A stretch of DNA of 64,000 nucleotides, from positions 1 to 64,000 of the forward strand of contig JABVXU010000289.1 of NCBI GenBank assembly GCA_013365365.1. The letters are read 5' to 3'. The DNA comes from Cruorifilaria tuberocauda (taxonomy: Eukaryota > Nematoda > Chromadorea > Rhabditida > Onchocercidae). Under the pieces are notes generated by a model. It saw nothing but the letters and a program-made list of their open reading frames with translations. It searched no databases and was not told where the DNA came from. Each line of letters opens with the position of its first letter. Positions within the stretch are counted from its first letter, which is position 1. This document shows, in pieces, positions 53,748-64,000 of this stretch. The position numbers and the translations under genes were made by a program.

Positions 53748-55567
53748 ATGGATTCCAAGCAAAAGTACCGGATTCGTTTTCGTGGTGGGCCGAACGTAGC
53801 TGATAAATTAATCAGAGCAATGGAAGACACTATTGTTAAGGTTTGTTTTAACGTGTGGAAAAAATGCTTTGCTGTGTAATGAATGCTATTCCAAAAAGCG
53901 ATTTGACTGCAGGAAGAGTTCACTTTCGGTGATTTATCTGTAATTGTTACTCGTGATCATATCCTTCCATCGCAGTGCTATCATCCGGAAGCAATTAAAG
54001 ACGACTGGTCGCAGTGTCAGGTTATATTATTTTATCATTGATAGAAATTTTATGATCGATAGAAAGGAATCGAAATGGAAAAAGCGTATTTTTTTTCTTA
54101 ATCCAGGTTTGCGAATATACTCGTGTTCTTAAATTACCGCACTTGCCGGATATGATATTTCCGAATAATTCGGTGGTCATTACATATCCGAATGAGCCAG
54201 AATTGCGAATAAGTTTCAATGCTTTTGATGCTTTGAAATCGGTTGACGTCACTTCATATCCTGACGTGGAGGTGAAATGATTTGTGAAACATTGATTTTC
54301 TTAATTCTCTCGAAGAATAAACTCTCAATTGTCAAATCAGTCATTTTTATCTAGCTGATCATATTGTTAATGAATTGATTAAAATTACTGGTCTAAATAT
54401 ATCACGTATTTTGTACATTGGACATAAAATTAAGCTGCTACTTTATGTATAACTTATTGTTAAAAGGTTGGGCCAAGTGAGGAATGGCAACGGTCGAGAA
54501 GTGGTGTGAATCGTTTACGACGAAATAGTCGACCTTTTGACTGGACCTATACAAGTAATTACAAAGGGACTGTGCAAAGTTATACGGTATTTTTCGTTTC
54601 GTTATTATGATAGATTTTCCCATTTTTCATCTGAAATAATGGAAAAAGTTCCTAAGTATTTTCCTAGTTAATTTAAGGAATTCATTGTTGTTTTAATGAA
54701 TAAAAAAAAACTCATAGAATCATTTTAGGAGGTACCAACTGAGGAAACAATTTCAATAGAAAAATTGAAACGCCGCGATCCGATTTGTTTTTATTCACAA
54801 TTGATACTCTACGAAGATGAATTAGCTGATCATGGATCATCCGAAGTCTATTAATGAAAATTCTTAATTTCTAAAAAAAACAATGAATATAAATTATAAA
54901 TGGAGAATTCTGTTCAAGATTTTAGCCTAAATTTTCGCCATTATATGAGGAATTAACATGAATGCATTTATGTTTGTATTTATTAATTTCGTGTTCGTTG
55001 TTTCAAACCAATGTTAGCAGTGGTTTTTTGATAATATATCTTCTAGATGAGTGTACGTGTCCGGGTTATGCCAACCTGTCTATTTCTTCTCTGCCGTTTT
55101 TATCTTCGAATCGATGGTATTTTGGTCCGAATTTATGACACGAGACTTTATAAAGATCTTGATTCAGATACGTTTTTGAGACATTGGACACGTCGTGAAC
55201 TGAAATTGGCGAATTCATCACAACTGGTATCTTTTTTCTGTAATGAAATGATTTCGAAAAAGTTCAAATTTTTGAAATAGAGGAATTTTTTCCTATTGAG
55301 ATTATTAATCTTTTCGGTTGCTTTTTAAGAAGGAAACGCAACACTTGTTGTAAAGAGACGGGGTTGAGAGGATAATATTGATTCATAGTAGTCTTTTTAA
55401 TAATTCATTTCTTCTTCGGTGTTTTCTTCGCTGAATTTTACCATTTTTTTTAATTTTTCAACATTCAGGTACGAAGCAATATACTGGATCCAGATTTTAT
55501 ATGTGATTACTTACCAGTCGTGGAAGAAGAAATGACAAAGCTAATCCCAATACGACCTTGTATTTGA
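53748..55567 (+). CDS. TIP41-like protein (TIPRL)
   Basis: Regulator that binds catalytic subunits of PP2A-family phosphatases (PP2A, PP4, PP6) and links to TOR signalling. Seven exons, all phase 0: 53748-53840, 53913-54020, 54107-54271, 54467-54586, 54729-54845, 55047-55226, 55469-55567; 293 residues (human 272). LPHLPDMIFPNN, ISFNAFDALKSVDV, PSEEWQRSR, RPFDWTYTSNYKGT, LILYEDELADHGSS, SVRVRVMP, FYLRIDGILVRIYDTRLY and the final YLPVVEE all align with human TIPRL as remembered. Exon 1 (MDSKQKYRIRFRGG) is a nematode-side N-terminal extension without counterpart and is the weakest part. The exon 5 donor is GTCTAT, off-consensus, but the frame and homology join exactly there (DHGSSE/MSVRV). Confidence 0.94.
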
Positions 55568-57883
55568 CAAATATATTCCTTTTTTTCATTTTCTAACGTT
55601 GTTTATATCTGATGGTTCAATGAGTTGTAGACATTGAGTGATAATGCGTGAAAAGTTTTAGTGTGTGTACATTATTTATTATTTTTTTTTCATTTTTACT
55701 CGAAATATTCAATTATTTTTAGTTGTTTCTGTATGTTTTTAATATTTTCATATGAATTTTTGACAAAAGATATATGTGTCATGTTAAAAAAAAAAGAATA
55801 TACGCGTTATATATGTAAGTATTCACATGAAACGTTAGAAAAATGATGAAAAAATAATTAAATTTGTAATCTTCATATGATCTTTTCATTGTTTCGTATA
55901 TTTGTATTTCACAGTTTGTCTTTTTATATTCTAATTAATATTTCAATTCATTACCGTATTGCTATTTTGTTACATTGCTGTACGTTATTACGTCTAAAAT
56001 TTAGGAATAAATCTTGACAAATCAATGTGACATTTCGATGTGAGATTACGGCGTATTTTAACTCCATATTGGAACTCGTTTAATGAACCAATCGGAGATG
56101 ATATGATAATATGAGCAAGTTGGAAATGTCAAATCAAGATGAGATCTGCTATGCTTCAAAGATCTTGAAGGAAGTATTTTATAATTATAAAATGTATGAG
56201 AAAAGATTTATTTCACTAACTGTTTCAATTACAAATAGTGGAATTAATGGACAGTTGACCGATTTTTATCAAATAACCATGAAGAGCTGTGATAGTTGTT
56301 ATGTTGAATAATTTAAATGAATTTTCTTTTTGCCTCTCATGATATCACTTTTAATCCCGCAATATTAGCTTTAGAAATGCTTAATCAATTATTTATTATT
56401 TATTACTCAAATAATTATTTATTACTTAATCAATAATTGTTAATCAATAATTAACAATGTGTTATTTTAAATTTATCGGAAATAAAAATGTATCATTTCA
56501 CAATCAGTGATATTCTTGGAGAAATTTTTGTTTCAATCTACATGACGTAATTCGTGATTCTTCAACAATATATTTCGTATAGATATGGATAATTCATTGG
56601 AAAATTTTTCAAGCCACTAAACTTGTTATTGGATGAAATGATAAAAAGATATACTTTTTAACAAAAGAAGATTAATTAGATAATCCGAATATTGTCATTC
56701 AAAAAGACAAGAACATAGTTATGTCAGGAAATGATACAGCCTGAAAATACTGAAGTAATTTGAAGATTATCCGTTTTTTTTACCATCATCTTATGGCTGT
56801 ACGGATATATGAGGGAAAGATGAGATTGGATGGAAGGGATGGTTAAATTTATTTTCGTTGCAACACTTTTAACAAGAATATACATTTCATATGATTTCGA
56901 TTCCAGTCTATAACTGATGAACATTTCCCGTAATTCGCGCATAACTTTCATACAAAAGGTAGGATATTATGACATCGTTATTTAGCTTAAAATATTCCAT
57001 CTAATAAAATATCAAAACTGATTCTCTTGGGTAATATTACTAAAAATATTCATTTTCAATTAAAATTTACTTCATTAGATCTTTCCTATTTCTCTCCTCT
57101 TCTTGAAATTTGAAAGTAAATAAGCTGTAGCAAAGATTTGCCTCAATGATATATTGCATATACCTCATCGAAATAATTATTTATTTGCTTTAAAATTTAA
57201 AAATAAGTTTATAGATCTAAAATTTTCATCAATCAACGTTTATGATTTATAATAATTGAAATGAGAAAAAAATCTGTAATAAAAGTAAGATGGAATCATT
57301 TGAAATGCCAATTATTTTAATTAACGAGATAAGTAATTGATTCTTTCATTTTATAATGAGCAAGGCATGGATTACTTTCAGTTTTATTAAAAATGAGCAA
57401 AGCAGTATAAAATGTTAATTAAATGATTACTGTAACATTCGAATTTGTTCATTTGTACCAATTATACAGATATGATAGTTCAAAATAAATGATCAATAAT
57501 TGATCGTTATTTCATTTACATCGTAAATTTCAAAAGTTTCAACATTAAAAACACAATTGTTCATATTTGATATGCTCAATAATAGCAAAATTTTTGATAT
57601 CTTTTATTTTGATCGAAGAAAAAAAAATAATTATTAGGAGAAAAAAGAAAAGTAAAATCGAAATTATGAAAATCTTAGATAAATTATTAATTATTATATT
57701 TTTAGATGTTGTTTTTTAAGATTTTAAGAAAATCATTCTATTATATTTACATACTTATTTAATATTAAATTATATTAATTCTTCATTCCCAAACAATGCG
57801 AAGCGAAGAAATGAAAGATCGAATTGAAAATGATCAATATGAATCAGGAATTATCGCTATCATTTGTAAGCATTCGTATACAT
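55568..57883. other. Spacer between convergent TIPRL and BPI-like genes
   Basis: 2.3 kb of 3' flanks from both genes, AT-rich. Short open frames (for example 56111-56311) show no similarity or splice context. No RNA gene recognised. Confidence 0.5.
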
Positions 57884-60800
57884 TCAGCTATGAAATACTG
57901 AAGCAAATGCTTTCTTAACTTCTTCGCGTAATTTTCGTTCACCTAAGCGGAAATCAGTAGCAATTTCCACGAATTTATCATGAATAATTAATTCCGGATT
58001 GATGAATTCAATCGAATCCTGAAAGAAATGATAAATTTAATTGTACGAAAAAAAAACGAATATTTAGCTAAATTACAGCATTCATTCGAATAATATATCA
58101 ACAAATTAAATTTTGTGAAGAAAAAAAAACTAATAATTCTTAAATAAATGAAATTCTTGAAGAATAATTTATTTTTAAGTTTTCCTTTTTTTTTTTCTAT
58201 TCACAGTTAAATCATTTTCAATCAGTGATAAATCCGAGTTTTATCACTTAAATTCTTTTTTTTCCCGATCAATTTATAGCAAATTTAAATATGGAAGAAT
58301 TCTTTTCCGATAATTTAATGCAGTTCATGTAAGTCGCTACAGTGGAACAACAAACTTTTATTTAAAAACTTTAATTAACTAATTTAAAATTCAATAAACA
58401 ATTATCAACAAAAGTTTTCATTTTTAATAAATCTTCTTTAGATAATTTAGATAATTTTATACGATTAAGCATTATTTTTAATTAAAAATTTTAATTAAAC
58501 AAGCTTGAAGTTCAATTAATAACTATCAACAGATGTTCTATATTTAAAAATTTTTTTGAATAAAAAAAATTAATTAAGCATTTAAAATGTTTGATTAAAA
58601 ACCAACCTTTAATGGAAGTGGAATACCTTTTTTTAATGCTTTAACAAGCTGAGGTCCAAAGAATGTTTTAGCTAATGGAGCAAGCTGTGTAATTGAATTG
58701 CTAGTAAGCCCTTTAATTGCACTTCGATGCAACCCAAAATGAAACTTTCCTTTATTTATGATATTAGCGATAGAATGGATAATATTGCATATCAGAATAA
58801 TTCCTTTTTTTATCATTTCTATTTCATATTTAAAATTATTATAATCAATAATTATTACTTAACATTATTGCTAAATCAAATAATTAATATCAATTTCTGA
58901 TTGAAATATAAAATTGTAATTGAATTTAAGCTATAAGCTTCTCTTTCAATAGTTGAAAAAAGAAAGAATTTTTTATCACCTGATATCAAATTTGTTAATT
59001 TTCAATGCTGCAGCAAATTTTTGATCTTCAATAAGTAAACGAAAATCAGCTTGAAGATCTGCCGTGCTTACCATAATTTGTTTTCGTTTTCGGCCATCAT
59101 TTATATATGTTAGTACACGATCTGCAATTTGATTAAAATTTCCATTAATTCCAGTATTTCATATTTCTTCTACTTTTACAATTTAAATTTCACATTCAAG
59201 TGGATTTTAATTTTTGAAATTAAACTAAACTTCGAGGATAATATTTAACAAGAATACAAAAAATTAGTTTTGTAAAAGAAAAACCAGCAAAAATTTAAAA
59301 AACCAAATGACGAAAAAAAAAGCCTAAACGAACTTTTTAGATCAATAGAGCCTGTGTCGCGTGAAAATCGAAATTCTGGAACTTGATGTGGCAATAATAT
59401 GAATGATGATGTTGCATTCGGATAACGATTAGCTATTTCCGGTATTAGTAAACCCAAACAAAGGGATGATACGAAATTCCGGCTGTTACGCTGTGAACTA
59501 TCACAACTGGTTCGAACAATTGTCTTATATTGTGGTGGTAAATTATTTTCATCAATCTGTTATTTATAAAATGAGAGAAATTGATGATGCAAATTTGGAT
59601 TTTTGAGCAAAATTTCAATTCTTACTTTGAAATTAAATATTTGATAAGATAAGCAAAATTAGCTTAAAATTTTTTTTCTTTATTTCTTTTACCTCAACAA
59701 TCATGCGATCGCCTTCATAAGCATGATAAAGAAGTGAATTAAACAGATATTCCGAACCGTAGAAATACAACATTCTGGATGAATCATTTCCGGTATTCAT
59801 TATGGGAGCATTGAACGGAGTTGGACGATAATCATCATCATACCTGATTTCACCTCAAATTTTTCTTTGACTATATCTAATTCGAAATTCTATGAGCAAT
59901 TATTTAACTGATAAAAATTTTTAAAGAAATAATTTAAAGTTTGTTACAAAAATAAGGAAAAAATTTTTTTGAGGATACTTTAAGGATATTTTCCTTTTTT
60001 AAAGATAAATCTTTTTTACAAGATAAAATTTTGGAAATATTTAATAGCTAATTAGTTTAATCATTATAAAAATTAGAATTATCTTCAATTATTTTCAAAG
60101 TTTACACCAAATAAGCTTATTTGAACAAACACCAAAATAACTTTAATATTAATATAATAGATTTTAAAATTTGCTCAAATTTCTTCCATCAATAAATTTT
60201 AAAAGGTATTTGTTTTGCTTTATTAAAAGATGAAATATTGAATAACCTTTCTGTTGTGTTTCAAAATAATCCGCTGTAACAATTGGATCATTAATATTAC
60301 GATTGTCGATGTATAAACCTTTAGTAAGACGATGAAAAAGTTTACTTACAATCATATTATCAATCAAATCAATCGAATGAAAGTGATCAGATAAATTTGT
60401 AAATGCTAACCGCTGAAAAAAAAAACTAAAATGAATTGCATGTTATCATTTTATTTTCCATTTATTGGTTTCTATTCCAATTAAGATCGTATCAATTTTT
60501 TTTCTTTTTTCTTAATTTTTTTTTAATATTTTAATTTCTTCAAACAAACAAAATTTTCAAAATATATTCTTGAAAATCTTCGCTTTAGAAAAAAAAAAGT
60601 TTATGAAAATTCTGTAAAGCAAAAAAAAAAAGGTAAAAATTAAAAAAATGCAAAAAAAATTTTGCAATAAATGAAATTCTGTTACTTAATGAATGATGAA
60701 CGAATTGTTAGAATGGTATTTGCACTGTATACCATTGAAATGTTCATTATAAAATAAATTAAATTCATCAAGATTGACAATTTTAAACTTGAATTTCCTA

Positions 60801-63653
60801 TCAACTGTTTTTCTTTTCCGATTGAAAAAAATTTTTGTAATAATTTACGAAATATTTGTTACCTGAAAAAGATGTGGTGTGCTATCTTCGATAATCTTTT
60901 GTAAACTATTACAAAAAACGTTCGGGATTTTTTGTCTTATTACTTCATTTATTCGTGCCTATAACTTACAGAGGTATTATTGAAATAAGGTAAGATGAGA
61001 TTTAGGTTTACATTAATAATTAATATTTAATTAGCTATTTTAATCAAATCTTCCAGAAGATGATCATGTTGGAAAGATATTTATTAAAGTATTAAAAATG
61101 TAATAATTTAACGATTATTTTCGTTTATCATTTAACTGTAATCACTCCTAAATATTATAAAAAAATAGTTTGGATTAGGTTTTAGGCTTTTTTTGTAAAT
61201 AGATGGAAATGAAAAAGAAATTTCATTCATTTATTATTGATAAAATTTTTTTTTCATCTAATTGAAATTAGAAAAACAAAACATTCATTTAAAATACATA
61301 TCCAGTATTAATCAAATATACGGAACTTGATCATCTCATTAAGGTAAAAGACTATTTTCACTTATCACTCAATCATTTATAAAATTGCAAAAAGAATAAA
61401 CAGTCATACCTCAATCATTTTCACGAAACCATTTAATGCTCCATTAGCACTTATAGAAAAATGACTGTAACGAACGACGGTAGAACAACCAACAACCTGA
61501 AATGAAATCATAAATAGAAATCCGAAATGATGTAGGACAGAAATATAAGAAGGTATGAGGTATGAAAAGATTCGGGAAGAAATTAATGTATTACAGTATT
61601 TTATATCTTATCCTTTCCGTTCATACAAAATCTTTTATTTCTAAAATTTTAAAAATTATATTTCAATTACCTTCACTGCTATTAAACCATTAACAGCTCG
61701 GTTGAATTTCGTCTGTAACCGAATGCTCATTTGCCGTAAATCACCTGTTACGGAACCGGTTACTGGTATTAATGCTACCGTTCCAGCAAATCGGCCAGCT
61801 AAACTGAAATTACTTTTTATCTGCTATAAATTATTTATATTACAATTTTTTTTTTTGCTGTATTCTATTTCAAATACTTATAATTTTCCAATATATGGTA
61901 AAGGACAAGTTGGTGGTGTGATTGAATTTTACCTGGAACTAAATCCAAGGAAGCTTCTTGAATTTATAAAATTCACTAAAGATTCATGAGGATTGCCCGA
62001 TTATTTGAAGATTTATGAGATTATCGAATTGTAAATTAATCTGTAAAGCTTTCATAGCCGTTTCATTAAACAAATTATAAAAATTCATTTTAATATTTAA
62101 TCTTTCATATTGATTAATTTATAAATAAACCTAATTGTTCTATCATTCATCTAAAAATTATTATTAATTATTAAAATTAGAAATATTGAAAATGAAAACA
62201 AAAAAAAAATTCTTACGCTATATCCATTCGATCCATTTGAAAGATAACGTACGATGGTGAAACAAATTCAAGTGATGTATATCGCGGTGGTGAATAACGT
62301 AAAACGTTAACGTTGTACAGTTGAACACGTCCTGTTACACCTGAAATTTTTTTAATGATTAAAACAAAAGAAATATTTTTAATAGTGAAAAAAAAACTTT
62401 TTTTTTTTTATTTAATCTAAATAGTTTTAAAAAATAAAAAAATAATTAATAATAATATTTAACTAATGATAGTTTTAAAATTCTATGAAACAAAAAAAAA
62501 ATATTTTATTAAAAAATTATTTTAATTTAGTTTAAATACGAAATCTTAGTAAATTTTTTAATTATTAAAAATAATTTTTAAAAATTAAAAATGTTTTACC
62601 ATGCTCAGAGAATGAATGCAACGTTTGAAATCCACTTAATCGAGAAATTTCTTCATTTAAAATTTTCACACCGACTAATTTTATATGTTCTGCACCATGT
62701 TTTGTTAATCGAATTTTTACTGCTGGCCAACCTGAATTTCCCCTTTTTTTTTTCTTTTATTTGATATATTTGAAGGATTATAGAAAAAAAGAAAAAAATT
62801 GAGTAAAACCCATCGAAGGATAAGGTTTATCTAATTGATAAAGAGAGAAAAAAAAAAAAATAAAAGAGGTTAAATTTTAGAACGGTAAATGATTTAACGA
62901 CGAAAAGAAATGATTTCAAATATTCATGCCTTTTTTTTGAATTTATTTGCAGAAAAATTCTATTCATTTTTAAATCCATTCTATTAATTTATCGTTTTTA
63001 AGCAAAGATAATTGAATTTACAGCTGAAATTTTGCTAATTTTGTAAATTTGACAAAAAAAACTGAATGAGAAAAAATTTTTTAAGAAATAGAAAAATGAA
63101 TTGTATGAGAAAGTTTGATATCAATATTTTAAAATTTACATTTTTTTTAATCTTTAATTATTTTATAAATATTTATAGAAATCACTTAAGTATATTTTGT
63201 CATTAAAATTGAAAAAGAAAACTCTGCCAATTAAATAACTATATCATATAAGGGAAATAAGAATAGATGCACTCTTTAAAATATAATAAAAAATTTTAAG
63301 GTGGTTATTACCTGATATTAAATTGATATTAAAATCGTATTAAATTTGATCAGAAATTCTGAATATTTTCCCTTATTTTTTACATAAATGAATACTACTA
63401 TAGGATAAAAAAAGAAAAGTAAATTCTTAAAATTGTTGAAATTTTAATCAAATTTAATAATTATCATATTTTATTTTTGTAATTACCAATTTCCCTTTTT
63501 GATTTTTTTGGAAAAGAGATGCGTCAAAAAAAAAAAACAATCACCTGGTGCATTATTCCACTTTGTTGGCTTTTCGAAGACAATCCGACCTTCTGCTACA
63601 AGTAAAAGCAGAAATCCTATTAACTGAAGGTTTATCGACGGATGATAAATCAT
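57884..63653 (-). CDS. BPI/LBP/CETP-family secreted lipid-binding protein
   Basis: Two-barrel lipid or lipopolysaccharide-binding glycoprotein. Twelve exons in transcript order: 63653-63545, 62731-62600, 62340-62217, 61803-61671, 61496-61410, 60958-60863, 60412-60247, 59853-59693, 59556-59334, 59121-58980, 58721-58607, 58018-57884; 540 residues (human BPI 487). It has a signal peptide (LIGFLLLLVAEG) and AVKIRLTKHGAEHIKLVG as the first barrel helix. C170 (VVGCST) and C211 (NVFCNS) reproduce the conserved BPI disulfide (C135-C175 in human, nearly the same spacing). TADYFETQQKGEI and PTPFNAP form the interdomain linker. LLIPEIANRYPNATS and LVKALKKGIPLPL belong to the second barrel. For exon 11 I used the acceptor at 58722-58723; an alternative at 58750-58751 would add a FHFGLHR-containing stretch but breaks the frame with the visible donor. 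Innate defence or lipid transport; the ligand cannot be read from sequence. Confidence 0.9.
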
Positions 63654-64000
63654 ACGGAAAATGTTCCCGTTTTTCCGGATTTTCGATTTTGGATAATAAT
63701 CATGCAAATGATTATAAACTACCAATTGAACGTTAAACTTTTTCGTAATTTCCTTTAATAAATATTTTAACTTATTTCCTTTCTTTTATTTCATTTTTTT
63801 CTTGTAAAAAAAAAATCAAAAAGACTTAAAGTGAAATAGATAGGTTAATGAGAAGGAGAGAGAGAGAAAGAGGGAGAGAGAGAGAGAGGGAAAAAAAATG
63901 AATGAATTGAATGAATTGAGTGGGTTAACTCTTTCATGATATAACGACAAATACTGAACAAGGTATGAAGAAGAAGTTTTGCCTACCAAACATGACGATC
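63654..64000. other. Upstream flank of the BPI-like gene
   Basis: 5' flank, presumably with the promoter or an upstream leader exon; no motif or other gene seen. It contains an interrupted GA tract at 63851-63890. Confidence 0.55.
63851..63890. repeat. (GA)n microsatellite
   Basis: Purine tract of GA with AAG and GGG interruptions, about 200 bases upstream of the BPI-like start. Confidence 0.9.

Noticed and set aside
56111..56311. 66-codon frame after TIPRL
   Set aside because: Isolated, short, no similarity, and lies between convergent gene ends.

Overview
The window is AT-rich, intron-dense DNA of a metazoan, almost certainly a nematode. The diagnosis rests on a short secreted protein of the nematode-expanded transthyretin-like family, on a small secreted 8-cysteine protein, and on AG splice acceptors one or two bases before some start codons, as at spliced-leader trans-splice sites. 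Introns of 50-700 bases and long microsatellite-rich spacers resemble parasitic (for example spirurid) nematodes more than C. elegans, but I cannot name the species. Because coding exons are short (about 40-230 bases), I rebuilt each gene by hand from GT-AG boundaries, reading phase and remembered family sequence.

Layout. 128-7841 (-): microsomal triglyceride transfer protein large subunit (MTTP/DSC-4 type), probably missing its last exons beyond the left edge. 7.8-16.7 kb: no gene seen; dense microsatellites. 16745-16817 (+): the conserved microRNA mir-124. 16.8-21.8 kb: nothing recognised. 21860-22793 (+): YPEL5 (Yippee). 23901-27359 (+): the OTU deubiquitinase OTUD5. 29033-30257 (-): a 160-residue secreted cysteine-rich protein. 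31920-34591 (-): a JNK-class MAP kinase with an unusual TVY activation motif and an altered glycine loop. 38489-39687 (+): transthyretin-like protein. 42073-52773 (+): BAG6/Scythe in about 31 exons. 53748-55567 (+): TIPRL/TIP41. 57884-63653 (-): a BPI/LBP-family lipid-binding secreted protein.

Themes. Two co-oriented pairs (YPEL5-OTUD5, about 1.1 kb apart; BAG6-TIPRL, about 1.0 kb apart) could be operons or simply neighbours. YPEL5, OTUD5 and BAG6 all act in ubiquitin-dependent protein control. MTTP and the BPI-like protein both handle lipids but lie at opposite ends. The reconstructed coding lengths of all nine genes are exact multiples of three, which supports the exon models, though a few junctions are ambiguous and are flagged.

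The most interesting items are the TVY JNK-like kinase, mir-124 standing alone inside a microsatellite belt, a perfect 18-bp hairpin in a BAG6 intron, and the 8-cysteine secreted protein with a duplicated block abutting its first splice donor.
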